From: Alistipes sp.
Lineage (GTDB): Bacteria > Bacteroidota > Bacteroidia > Bacteroidales > Rikenellaceae
Assembly (NCBI GenBank): GCA_017465055.1
Contig: JAFTWZ010000042.1
Span: forward strand, 1 to 32,250
DNA length: 32,250 nt
Direction: 5' to 3'
In this document: in pieces, positions 24,182 through 32,250 of the stretch
Layout: every line of letters starts with the position of its first letter
Position numbering within the stretch: the stretch's first letter is position 1
Translations under genes and position numbers: made by a program
Notes under the pieces: model-generated
Database searches by the model: none
Told to the model about the DNA's origin: nothing
The model's input: only the letters and a program-made list of their open reading frames with translations

Positions 24182-25235
24182 CTACAAGGGCATACCGATA
24201 CTCAATATCTATCATATGCTCTCCTATGCATTTCAGGAGCTACAGAAGAATAACTATGATAGAATTGCAGGTGAGAAGTTCGACCAAATCTTAGATTTAT
24301 TGGCCGAGATTCTCTATTGTGGCCTCTCTGAGCAGCTTAAGCAGGGCCTCTATCGCGAGTATGTTGCAAGACGGGAGTCGTTGACGACGCTTCGTGGCCG
24401 ATTAGATATCAATGGTACGATTCGCAACATAATGCAGCGGCGACAGCGGCTCGATTGTCAGTACGACGAACTCTCGGAGGATAACCAGCTCAATCAGATA
24501 GTCAAGAGCACGATACTCCTGTTGCTTCATTGTACAGAGGTGGATACTAAGCGTAAGATGAAGCTACGTGCTGTGTTGCCACTCTTGAGCGGCGTTAGCG
24601 CTACGAATCTTCGAACGGTCCAATGGGGCGCGATACGCTTCCAACGTAGCAATCGTAGCTATCAGATGCTTATAAACATCTGTCGCTTCATCGCCGAGAG
24701 TGTGCTTCTTACCACCGAGGCTGGCGATAGCCATATGCTTACGTTTACCGAAAGAAATATGGATAAGCTCTTCGAGCGTTTTGTTCGTAACTACTATTGT
24801 CGCGAGCACCCATCGCTATGTGCCAATGCCGATTCGATTGCTTGGAACTTAGACGATGAAGAGAGCGTGGGTCTCGAGCTATTACCATCAATGCATAGCG
24901 ATACTACGCTTCACTACGGAGAGTATACGCTTATTATCGACACTAAATGCTATGGCAAGATGACTCAGGGACACTTTGATAAACATACTATCCACTCTGG
25001 TAACCTATACCAAATTTACGCCTACGTCAAGAATTGCGACAAATGTCATAGTGGCCAGGTTTCGGGTATGTTGCTATATGCGCGTACCGAGGAGGGTGTA
25101 ATCCCCGACTTAGATGCTTCGGTTGATGGTAATCGCATTATGGTCCGTACACTCGACCTTAGCCAGGAGTTTGCAAATGTGAAGAAACAGTTAGATGCTA
25201 TCGTTGATCGGTGGATTGAACGTGTGAATGGTTGA
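24174..25235 (+). CDS. mcrC: McrC-like nuclease subunit
   Basis: A 353-residue partner of McrB. The N-terminal part (IPILNIYHMLSYAFQEL, then YREYVARRESLTTLRGRLDI) is the characteristic McrC helical region that contacts the McrB ring. The C-terminal nuclease has a PD-(D/E)xK arrangement with D243 and IIDTK (D256, K258). It cuts DNA when McrB translocates. The ATG at 24174 overlaps the mcrB stop in ATGATTAA, so translation is coupled. Length and motifs are intact, so the system is likely functional. Confidence 0.9.
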   Translation: MINYKGIPILNIYHMLSYAFQELQKNNYDRIAGEKFDQILDLLAEILYCGLSEQLKQGLYREYVARRESLTTLRGRLDINGTIRNIMQRRQRLDCQYDELSEDNQLNQIVKSTILLLLHCTEVDTKRKMKLRAVLPLLSGVSATNLRTVQWGAIRFQRSNRSYQMLINICRFIAESVLLTTEAGDSHMLTFTERNMDKLFERFVRNYYCREHPSLCANADSIAWNLDDEESVGLELLPSMHSDTTLHYGEYTLIIDTKCYGKMTQGHFDKHTIHSGNLYQIYAYVKNCDKCHSGQVSGMLLYARTEEGVIPDLDASVDGNRIMVRTLDLSQEFANVKKQLDAIVDRWIERVNG

Positions 25236-25366
25236 GAGGTTAATACTGATGTAATAAATAACATAAAATAGCGGATAGAATGCGAAATATTAAATATTAC
25301 ACTGCTAACTTGTCGTTTTGATTTGAAAAAATAAATAATTATAACGCCAAAAGGTCTGCACCCAAT

Positions 25367-25410
25367 GTGTGGTGTTTCCGCCACACTAAGCCTCCCTTTT
25401 CAAAGGGAGG
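25367..25410. repeat. Paired palindromes after mcrC, REP-like
   Basis: Two neighbouring hairpins: GTGTGG (25367-25372) with CCACAC (25381-25386), then CCTCCCTTTTCAAAGGGAGG (25391-25410), an 8-bp stem with a 4-nt loop. A partly matching GGAGGG follows at 25414-25419. It could terminate mcrBC transcription, though it has no T-tract, or be a dispersed intergenic repeat. Confidence 0.5.
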
Positions 25411-25449
25411 TTTGGAGGGATTGTGAGGTTATAAATATGCCTTAATGCT

Positions 25450-27789
25450 ATGAATATTCGGATTATACTTCGGTCGGTGATGCTCTTTGTTGCTGTGCTA
25501 TTACTATGCGGCTGCGGTGGTGTGTCGCCTAATGAGGAGCTTAGACTATGGTACGACGCGGAGGCTAAGATATGGGAGGAGTATCTGCCGTTGGGTAATG
25601 GCCGTATCGGTATGATGATGTCGGGAGGTGTCGCGCGCGACCATATAATCCTTAACGAGGAGACTATGTGGTCGGGGCGTGTGCAGCACACCGATAATCC
25701 CGAGGCGGCGAAGTGGTTGCCTAAGATTCGACAAGCACTCCTCGAGGGAGATAATCGCGCGGCCGAGGTAATGATGTATCGCTACTTCACCTGCTCGGGT
25801 GGTGGCTCAGCGTCGCCCGAGTATGGTAGTTACTCGATGTTTGCCGACCTATATATCGACCACCTCGGTGTAGATGGACTTGCCAATGAAGGTTATCGGC
25901 GCGAGCTAAATCTGTCGGAGGCTATTGCACGTACAGTTTATAGCTGCAAAGGTGTCGAATACAGCCGCGAGTACTTCTGCTCTATGGCCGATGGTGTCGC
26001 TGTTGTGCGCCTAACGTCCGATGTTAAGACGGACTATCGCATCACTCTCTCGCGACCTGAGGATGCCGAGGTTAGGAGTTGTGTTGATGGGTTGATGATC
26101 TATGGCGCACTGCCAAATGGCAATGGCGAGGATGGCGTGTCGTTCTATGGCCGCGTGCGAATTGTTGGCAACTGCGTTGCGGAGCTTGGTGACGAGGCTG
26201 TAACGCTACGCGATGCAGAGGATGTTGTTATACTTATCGCAGCGGCAACGGACTATATCGATAGTGACTTCAAGGAGCGTGTAGATAGTGCTGTGATGCG
26301 CGATAAGCGCTACGCGGCGATGCGTCGTGACCATATTGCTGCGCACCGCGAATTGTTCGATAGGGTAGTCATCAATCTTGGTGACCAGCCCTGCGATATA
26401 CCCACCGATGAGCGACTTGCGCGCTACGCCTCGGGCGCGGAGGATGCACCCCTTGCGGCGCTATATGCCCAGTATGGCCGCTATCTGCTTATAGCCTCGG
26501 CGCATAATGCTGTGCTACCTCCCAACTTGCAGGGTATATGGGCCAATACTACGTGGTGCCCGTGGAGTGGCGATATGCATCTTAATATCAACCAGCAGAT
26601 GAATCACTGGCCTTTGGAGGTGGGCAACCTTACGGAGCTTATCGACCCCTTGACGCGCTATGCCGAGGGTTTGGTTACCTCGGGCGAGCATACGGCTCAG
26701 CACTTCTACGATGCCGATGGCTGGTGCACACATATCTTGGCTAATGCTTGGGGTTTTACGTCGCCATCGGAAGACCCATCGTGGGGCGCTACGAACACCT
26801 GTGGCGCGTGGCTTGCGCTACACCTCTGGGAGCACTATCGCTATACGCTCGATAGAGACTACCTCGAGAGGGTCTACCCCGTTATGCGTGGTGCGGCCGA
26901 GTTTCTGCGCTCTATACTCTTGGAGCATCCCACCACTGGCTACCTCGTTACAGCCCCTACAACTTCGCCCGAGAATGGCTTTTTCCTTTCGGCTGAGGAC
27001 GAGCAGCGTGGCATTGTTACACACGTATGCCTCGGCTCGACGATGGATAACCAGATAGTGCGCGAGATATTTACAGCAGTTGCCGATGCCTCCGAGGTGT
27101 TAGGCCGCGATGATGCTCTGCGCGAGGAGCTGCGTGCTACGATTGATAGATTGTGCCCTAACCGCATAGCTTCGGATGGCAGGGTAATGGAGTGGATGGA
27201 TGAGTATGTCGAGGCCGAGCCTCAGCACCGCCACGTCTCGCACCTCTTTGGCCTCTATCCTGCGGCTCAGATTACGCGCCACACGCCCGAGCTTATGGAG
27301 GCGGCACGCCGCACGCTCGATGTTCGTGGCGATGCAGGTACGGGGTGGTCGCGTGCTTGGAAGATATGCTTCTGGGCGCGCCTCGGCGATGGCGATAGGG
27401 CGCATAAGCTGCTCGGCTCGCTCTTAGAACCCGCTGTTGTCGGGGGCGAGCATCGCGGAGGTACATATCCCAACCTCTTCTGCTCGCACCCTCCGTTCCA
27501 GATAGATGGCAACTTTGGCGGCTCGGCAGGTATTATGGAGATGCTGCTTCAGAGCCACGATGGGGCTATCACGCTTCTCCCAGCCCTCCCTGCGGCGTGG
27601 CCCTCGGGTGAGTTTCGGGGCCTGCGCGCACGTGGCGATGTCGAGGTGTCGTGCCGTTGGCGCGATGGCCGCGTTGTCGAGGCTTGGTTGGTTAGTGACC
27701 ACGACCAGAGTGTCGTTGTGCGCACTGCAGATGGCCGCGAAAGGGAGGTCGAGTGCCGCCGAGGTGTCCCCACGGCTGTAAGGCTGTAA
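25450..27789 (+). CDS. GH95 alpha-L-fucosidase, lipoprotein
   Basis: A 779-residue glycoside hydrolase of family 95. A signal peptide with lipobox (VLLLCGC) suggests export and lipid anchoring. The N-terminal beta domain opens with LRLWYDAEAKIWEEYLPLGNGRIG, typical of GH95. In the (alpha/alpha)6 barrel, LNIN (N379, N381), the general acid in TSPENG (E508) and IDGNFGG (D686) match the catalytic Asn-Asn-Glu-Asp set known from Bifidobacterium AfcA. Members release L-fucose, usually alpha-1,2-linked, from milk and mucin glycans; some act on L-galactose. The C-terminal Ig-like beta domain is present. It is preceded by the REP-like hairpins; no clear promoter is visible. Confidence 0.93.
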   Translation: MNIRIILRSVMLFVAVLLLCGCGGVSPNEELRLWYDAEAKIWEEYLPLGNGRIGMMMSGGVARDHIILNEETMWSGRVQHTDNPEAAKWLPKIRQALLEGDNRAAEVMMYRYFTCSGGGSASPEYGSYSMFADLYIDHLGVDGLANEGYRRELNLSEAIARTVYSCKGVEYSREYFCSMADGVAVVRLTSDVKTDYRITLSRPEDAEVRSCVDGLMIYGALPNGNGEDGVSFYGRVRIVGNCVAELGDEAVTLRDAEDVVILIAAATDYIDSDFKERVDSAVMRDKRYAAMRRDHIAAHRELFDRVVINLGDQPCDIPTDERLARYASGAEDAPLAALYAQYGRYLLIASAHNAVLPPNLQGIWANTTWCPWSGDMHLNINQQMNHWPLEVGNLTELIDPLTRYAEGLVTSGEHTAQHFYDADGWCTHILANAWGFTSPSEDPSWGATNTCGAWLALHLWEHYRYTLDRDYLERVYPVMRGAAEFLRSILLEHPTTGYLVTAPTTSPENGFFLSAEDEQRGIVTHVCLGSTMDNQIVREIFTAVADASEVLGRDDALREELRATIDRLCPNRIASDGRVMEWMDEYVEAEPQHRHVSHLFGLYPAAQITRHTPELMEAARRTLDVRGDAGTGWSRAWKICFWARLGDGDRAHKLLGSLLEPAVVGGEHRGGTYPNLFCSHPPFQIDGNFGGSAGIMEMLLQSHDGAITLLPALPAAWPSGEFRGLRARGDVEVSCRWRDGRVVEAWLVSDHDQSVVVRTADGREREVECRRGVPTAVRL

Positions 27790-27933
27790 TGTGTAGATAA
27801 TAAGGATGTAGGGTGTCTTCGTATATTTTTTGTAGCGATTATCTTGCAAGGGTAGAAAAATCCTATGAATTATCAAATTGTATAGACTATATTGAGTAGA
27901 TTTTGTGTTGAATGGCAATCTTTGATGGCTCGA

Positions 27934-27965
27934 TTTGCTCTTTCGCAACTAATTTTATATCTTTG
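27934..27965 (+). promoter_or_regulatory. Promoter of the GH109-kinase-lipoprotein unit
   Basis: TTTG (27934-27937), a 20-nt spacer and TATCTTTG (27958-27965) give an exact Bacteroidota consensus. Transcription would start near 27972, 67 nt before the ATG. Confidence 0.75.
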
Positions 27966-28038
27966 TATCTACAACAAATAGCCTTAAAATAATTAGCAAA
28001 CAAACTTAAATAGCTTATAACAGAAAAACCAAGATTAT

Positions 28039-29490
28039 ATGAAGTGGTATAGAGTAGCATTTGTAGCTATAGCTGTAGCTGCGATGACATTGGCAGGGTG
28101 TGATACAAGACAAGAACCGTTGTTCAAGGCGAGTGTAGACTACACGATTGAGGATGGTGTTATCATCCTCGATGAGCCAGCACGTGCAGAGGGACAGCAG
28201 TCGATGATAGAGTTTCGCGCCGAGCCTATGGAGGTGGTGCGCGTAGGCTTTGTAGGTCTCGGTATGCGTGGCCCTGGTGCTGTCGAGAGGTTTACATATA
28301 TCGATGGCGTGGCTATTAATGGTCTCTGCGATAAGTATGTAGAGCGTGCCGAGCGATGCCAGCAATATCTTCTAAACGCAGGTATGCCCGAGGCAACGAT
28401 ATACTCAGGCGATGAGGGGTATAAGGCCCTTTGCGAGCGCGAGGATATCGACCTGGTATATATCTGCACCCCCTGGCAGCTACACGTCGACGTGGCCGAG
28501 TATGCTATGAATCGAGGCAAGCACGTGGCCATAGAGGTCCCTTGTGCCAATACTGTGGAGGAGTGCTGGAGGCTTGTCGATGCGGCAGAGCGCAACAGGG
28601 TACACTGTATGATACTCGAAAACTGCTGCTACGACCACTTCGAACTTACGACACTGAATATGGCACGCCAGGGACTCTTTGGTGAGATAATACACGCCGA
28701 GGGTGCATACATACATAACCTCGAACCCTTCTGGGAGCACTACGCCGACAACTGGCGTCTGGAGTATAATCAGGCGCATAATGGCGATGTCTATGCCACG
28801 CACGGCATCGGCCCTTGCTGTCAGGTGCTCGGGATTCACCGTGGCGATAGGCTCGACTACCTTGTGGCTATGTCGACAAAGTCGATAAACGGCAGTAAGC
28901 TGACCCGAGAGCTTATGGGTAAGGAGGAGTGTCGTCAGGGCGATCAGATTAACACCCTTATTCGCACGGTTAATGGCCGCACGATAGATATGCAGCACAA
29001 TGTGATGACTCCTCGCCCATATAGTCGTATGTATCAGCTTGTTGGCACTGAGGGTTATGCTAATAAATACCCCGTTCAGGGCTACACGTTCAAGCGTGAC
29101 GCTATTTATGGTGCTGTGTTCGATGCTGTGCCCGACATCGAGGATTTGAATCACCACGCGTTTGCTCCTCAGCGGGTTGTTGACCAGATGACAGAGCTCT
29201 TCAAACACCCCATTCAGTGCCAGCTTGTCAACGGCGTACCACTGCAGGAGTACTCTATGCAGGTAGGTGGCCACGGTGGTATGGACTTCATTATGGACTA
29301 TCGCTTGGTCTACTGTTTGCGCAACGGTTTGCCTTTGGATATGGATGTATACGATGCGGCGGAGTGGAGTAGTATGGGCGAGCTTACGCGCATATCTATC
29401 GAGAATGGCAGCAAGCCGGTCAAGATACCAGACTTTACGCGTGGCGACTGGAACACGGACGAAGTCCTAACCTTCTACTTCGCTGATTAA
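28039..29490 (+). CDS. GH109 alpha-N-acetylgalactosaminidase, Gfo/Idh/MocA fold
   Basis: A 483-residue lipoprotein (MTLAGC lipobox, Cys21). The Rossmann domain has the NAD-binding VGFVGLGMRGPG at about 72-83; next come VYICTPWQLHVDVAEYAMNRGKHVAIEVPCA and, in the catalytic domain, YATHGIGPCCQ with His255, a GH109 signature. GH109 enzymes remove terminal alpha-GalNAc, for example from blood group A antigen, by an NAD-dependent redox mechanism. Length and motifs are full, so activity is likely. Close Gfo/Idh/MocA relatives with other substrates exist, but the Bacteroidota lipoprotein form and the kinase next door favour GH109. The kinase gene starts 12 nt downstream. Confidence 0.88.
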   Translation: MKWYRVAFVAIAVAAMTLAGCDTRQEPLFKASVDYTIEDGVIILDEPARAEGQQSMIEFRAEPMEVVRVGFVGLGMRGPGAVERFTYIDGVAINGLCDKYVERAERCQQYLLNAGMPEATIYSGDEGYKALCEREDIDLVYICTPWQLHVDVAEYAMNRGKHVAIEVPCANTVEECWRLVDAAERNRVHCMILENCCYDHFELTTLNMARQGLFGEIIHAEGAYIHNLEPFWEHYADNWRLEYNQAHNGDVYATHGIGPCCQVLGIHRGDRLDYLVAMSTKSINGSKLTRELMGKEECRQGDQINTLIRTVNGRTIDMQHNVMTPRPYSRMYQLVGTEGYANKYPVQGYTFKRDAIYGAVFDAVPDIEDLNHHAFAPQRVVDQMTELFKHPIQCQLVNGVPLQEYSMQVGGHGGMDFIMDYRLVYCLRNGLPLDMDVYDAAEWSSMGELTRISIENGSKPVKIPDFTRGDWNTDEVLTFYFAD

Positions 29491-29502
29491 TTTGGTAATG
29501 CT

Positions 29503-30582
29503 ATGGATAGTAAAATGTTATACGACATCGCAAGAGAGTTTGCTCTCGATGCTGAGGTCACCAATATTGCCACGTTGGGCCAGGGATTTATTAACGATAC
29601 GTATGTGGTGACAACATTAGGGTCGCGATATATCCTACAACGCAAGAATCACAATATCTTCCCCGATGTGGCGGCTATGATGGACAACATCTGGCGCGTT
29701 ACGACGCATCTGAAGGCTAAGGTCAAGGCCGCAGGGGGTGATCCCGAGAGAGAGGTGTTGACGGTTATCCCGACGAAGGAGGGTAAGCTATACCACCGCG
29801 ATGGCGAGAACTTTTGGGCCGTGTCGCTCTATATCGAGGGCTCGGTTACTCACGATGTTGCCGATACTCCGCGCTTGGCCTATATGGGTGGTTGTGGAAT
29901 AGGCCGATTTCAGGCTATGCTCTCGGATTTTACCGAGCCGCTGGCCGAGGTAATCAAGGGTTTTCATAACATACGTTGGCGCTTCGAGCAGTGGGATAGG
30001 GCTCTGGCCGAAGATAGGGTTGGGCGCAAGGCATCGGTTGCCGAGGAGATCGCGTGGATTGAGAGCCGCAGAGAGCGGATGCTTGCGTTCTGGGCATTAG
30101 TCGAGCAGCAGGTGTTGCCTATGCGCGTTACGCACAACGATACCAAGCTCAGCAATATACTCTTCGACGAGCACGATGAGGTGCTTTGCGTCATCGACCT
30201 CGATACGGTTATGAGTAGCACGTCGCTCAACGATTTCGGCGACGCCATACGCTCCTATACCAATACTGGAGCGGAGGACGACGAGGATCTTAGCCGCGTG
30301 TCGATGAATATTGAGATTTTTCGCCATTATGCCGAGGGTTACCTCTCGGAGCGAGGTGCTTCGATGACCTCAAGCGAACGCGAGTGGTTGGCCTTCTCGG
30401 CGCTATACATCACCTATGAGCAGGTGCTTCGTTTTCTTATGGACTATATCGATGGCGATACATACTACAAGATTGCCTATCCGACTCATAATCTCGTTCG
30501 AGCACGTGCTCAGCATAAGTTGCTCGAGAGTATGGAGCAGCAGTACGATGATATGAAGGCGATTGTTAAGAGTCTGTTGTAA
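29503..30582 (+). CDS. N-acetylhexosamine 1-kinase, NahK-like
   Basis: A 359-residue aminoglycoside-phosphotransferase-fold kinase, the same length as NahK of Bifidobacterium longum. The nucleotide-binding start GQGFINDTYVVTTLGSRYILQR, the catalytic loop VTHNDTKLSNIL (Asp213) and the metal-binding IDLDTV match that enzyme closely, as do FGDAIR and the C-terminal HNLVRARAQHKLLESMEQ. It would phosphorylate GalNAc or GlcNAc at C1 in the cytosol. Placed 12 nt after the GH109 gene, it would trap the GalNAc that the hydrolase frees, a direct pathway link. Substrate preference is inferred by similarity. Confidence 0.85.
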   Translation: MDSKMLYDIAREFALDAEVTNIATLGQGFINDTYVVTTLGSRYILQRKNHNIFPDVAAMMDNIWRVTTHLKAKVKAAGGDPEREVLTVIPTKEGKLYHRDGENFWAVSLYIEGSVTHDVADTPRLAYMGGCGIGRFQAMLSDFTEPLAEVIKGFHNIRWRFEQWDRALAEDRVGRKASVAEEIAWIESRRERMLAFWALVEQQVLPMRVTHNDTKLSNILFDEHDEVLCVIDLDTVMSSTSLNDFGDAIRSYTNTGAEDDEDLSRVSMNIEIFRHYAEGYLSERGASMTSSEREWLAFSALYITYEQVLRFLMDYIDGDTYYKIAYPTHNLVRARAQHKLLESMEQQYDDMKAIVKSLL

Positions 30583-30596
30583 AAAGTGCTAAATTT

Positions 30597-32018
30597 ATGA
30601 AACGACTGTTTAAATATTTATGTGTAGCGGTAATGAGTATCGCTTCGTTGTCGATTATTGGATGTGATGATAAAGATGTTGCTATCCCACCAGTAGATAA
30701 CCCCGACGATAATACGGAGCAACCAGAAGAGCCCGAAAAACCAAAAGATGAAGAGCTCCCTGCTAACTACTTGAAGTATGACGACGAGGTTATCGAGCTA
30801 CGCTCTATGTATTACATTATCAACGATGCTGATGATTTAGGACTGCAGTATGCAATGGCTATGACGCCAATAGAGGAGGTGGCATCGTTCGACGAGATTA
30901 TTGAGTTGGAGGAGTATCTGTTTCTCTCTCTCGGCGAGGAGACACTTTTTAATGCCATTGATAACAGCGAAGGCCATATCGATGTGATGGATATTAGTAG
31001 CGAGGATGTGGTCTATATGTTTGTCGCTAAGGTCGGAGAGCTCGATATTGTAGACAACGCCAATGGCCATCTGAATATCACCTCTGGTGAGGTCGTGGTG
31101 TCGCTCGATGAAGCTACTTACGATATCACCATCAAGGCACGCTATGCAACCGTTTTGGGCGATGTCGAAGTGGTTGCCACGTTGCCATTTGAGCAGCCCG
31201 AGGTGGTCGTTAGCGACTCCTATTTCCGCTATACTTGGCAAGATGTCGAGGTCGATGCACACGTTGGCTCGGCATATGTAGAACAGACTTTAGATGGCGT
31301 CGTATATACCATCTGCAAGGATTCGGTTAAGACCTATGTATATTACGAAGATACTCCATTTCTAAAGGTCGCGGTGGCGGGTAAGAGTTTAGAGGATGAC
31401 TTCGAGCTCGATGTGGCTACCTACGATGGCGAGTTTTCGATATGGGCGTGCGACCCGATTAAGGGTATGGACCTTAGAGTGTCGAATGATAATCGCGATA
31501 ATCGCTCGGGCGTAGTGAGTGTTAAGGATGGCCTGTTGACCTGCACGAATCTATGCTACGATGATATACAAGTCGATGTGTGCTACGTGGACGCATATCG
31601 CTCAGTAAATGAGTGTGTTAATATCTCCTACGACGAACGCACTGAGCTCTTTACTCCTCGCTCGGTTGTGCTCGACAATAGTGGCGATAGTGAGTATAGA
31701 ATATACGTTTCGAGTCGTGAGGGTATTACAACGGTTAAGGATATGGTCAATCCCGACGTTGTAGTTACCTATCCTAAGGAGGGTTGGGATAAGTGGCTTA
31801 TGAAGGGTAACTTTATCTCTGGAAGCTCCTATCCAGATATGACTTTCAAGTATAGAAAGTCGACGTATAAGAAGGGTGAGGGTGATTGCTATGGTATGAA
31901 TGGACAGATTGTAGAGTATGATGCCGAGCGTGGACTACTACGCCTCAATCTAAACCTCTATACCGAGGAGGGAGGAATCGCCCTATATTACAGTGGTGCG
32001 TTTACCCTTGTTGAATAA
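30597..32018 (+). CDS. Hypothetical lipoprotein of the glycan-use unit
   Basis: A 473-residue protein that I do not recognise. The signal peptide ends in LSIIGC (Cys23). A spacer rich in Pro, Asp and Glu (~27-55, PPVDNPDDNTEQPEEPEKPK) would hold the remaining domains away from the membrane. The body looks all-beta, with alternating hydrophobic residues and repeated YDITIKARY / VVVSDSYFRYTW-type strands, and is strongly acidic. It starts 14 nt after the kinase stop, so it is probably co-transcribed; a surface glycan-binding role would fit but is only a guess from position. A strong terminator follows. Confidence 0.65.
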   Translation: MKRLFKYLCVAVMSIASLSIIGCDDKDVAIPPVDNPDDNTEQPEEPEKPKDEELPANYLKYDDEVIELRSMYYIINDADDLGLQYAMAMTPIEEVASFDEIIELEEYLFLSLGEETLFNAIDNSEGHIDVMDISSEDVVYMFVAKVGELDIVDNANGHLNITSGEVVVSLDEATYDITIKARYATVLGDVEVVATLPFEQPEVVVSDSYFRYTWQDVEVDAHVGSAYVEQTLDGVVYTICKDSVKTYVYYEDTPFLKVAVAGKSLEDDFELDVATYDGEFSIWACDPIKGMDLRVSNDNRDNRSGVVSVKDGLLTCTNLCYDDIQVDVCYVDAYRSVNECVNISYDERTELFTPRSVVLDNSGDSEYRIYVSSREGITTVKDMVNPDVVVTYPKEGWDKWLMKGNFISGSSYPDMTFKYRKSTYKKGEGDCYGMNGQIVEYDAERGLLRLNLNLYTEEGGIALYYSGAFTLVE

Positions 32019-32182
32019 CCTGCATAAGTTGCGGCGCAAAGTGATGTGAGCGATGTAAAGGGTGCTTAAGCTTAGAAACTGTTTGAAATTTATTTATCTC
32101 ATTTTTTCAGGTAATGATGCCAAAAGCGGCGCTTGACTAAAGATGTAATTGCTTATAAATTTGGAAATTACAGTGATATTTT

Positions 32183-32224
32183 AGAGATTAGTAGAAAACG
32201 ATTTCTACTAATCTCTATTTTTTA
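32183..32224 (+). terminator. Strong intrinsic terminator
   Basis: AGAGATTAGTAGAAA (32183-32197) pairs perfectly over 15 nt with 32202-32216 around the loop ACGA, one further T-A pair extends it, and T residues 32218-32223 follow. It probably closes the GH109 transcription unit, 165 nt after the last stop codon. Confidence 0.85.
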
Positions 32225-32250
32225 TGGTAAAAAAGCGCAAAATTCGTTGT

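Noticed and set aside
32060-32160. Possible end of an insertion sequence (AGAAACTGTTTGAAATTTA and nearby GCCAAAAGCGGCG)
   Set aside because: It looks vaguely like ends of Bacteroidota elements, but there is no inverted partner, transposase or target duplication in the window.

Overview
The window suggests a gut-type Bacteroidota genome, most likely order Bacteroidales and possibly Rikenellaceae/Alistipes-like. The evidence is several TAnnTTTG -7 boxes with a TTTG/TTG element about 20 nt upstream, no obvious Shine-Dalgarno sequences, abundant Bacteroidota-type lipoproteins, and family content typical of the group (DUF4199, DUF4293, fimbrillin-like and BspA-like surface proteins, GH95, GH109). 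Species-level assignment cannot be made from the sequence alone.

Region 1 (1-5516) is core-like: an SRP RNA on the minus strand, then on the plus strand mltG, a DUF4199 protein, a GtrB/DPM1-like glycosyltransferase, a DUF4293 protein, a YbgC/FadM-type thioesterase, a UbiA-type prenyltransferase and an EamA transporter, in a tight run. Region 2 (5517-11959) is accessory surface and signalling: an ECF-like sigma factor overlapping a putative anti-sigma protein, a lipoprotein, a 39-residue ORF, and a 1.2-kilo-residue lipoprotein that joins a fimbrillin-like head, a clan-CD (caspase-like) peptidase-like domain and about 16 BspA-type leucine-rich repeats.

Region 3 (12000-25240) is a defence island. 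It has a type III-A (Csm) CRISPR-Cas locus: cas10-csm2-csm3-csm4-csm5 on the plus strand, a four-spacer array, and a convergent minus-strand operon of a CARF-HEPN ribonuclease (Csx1/TIGR02221-like), a small Rossmann-like protein and cas6. Cas10 has no HD nuclease domain but keeps the GGDD cyclase motif, so the system probably depends on cyclic oligoadenylate signalling to the CARF-HEPN effector. The small 121-residue protein is a candidate stand-alone ring nuclease or cOA-binding regulator. A 190-nt foldback (MITE-like) element sits between csm3 and csm4. No cas1/cas2 is present. RmuC and a McrBC restriction pair with a HARE-HTH-type domain follow.

Region 4 (25241-32250) is host-glycan use: a GH95 alpha-L-fucosidase, then a promoter-led run of a GH109 alpha-N-acetylgalactosaminidase, a NahK-like N-acetylhexosamine 1-kinase and a lipoprotein, closed by a strong terminator. 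Together these could remove fucose and alpha-GalNAc from mucin or blood-group-type glycans and phosphorylate the released amino sugar.
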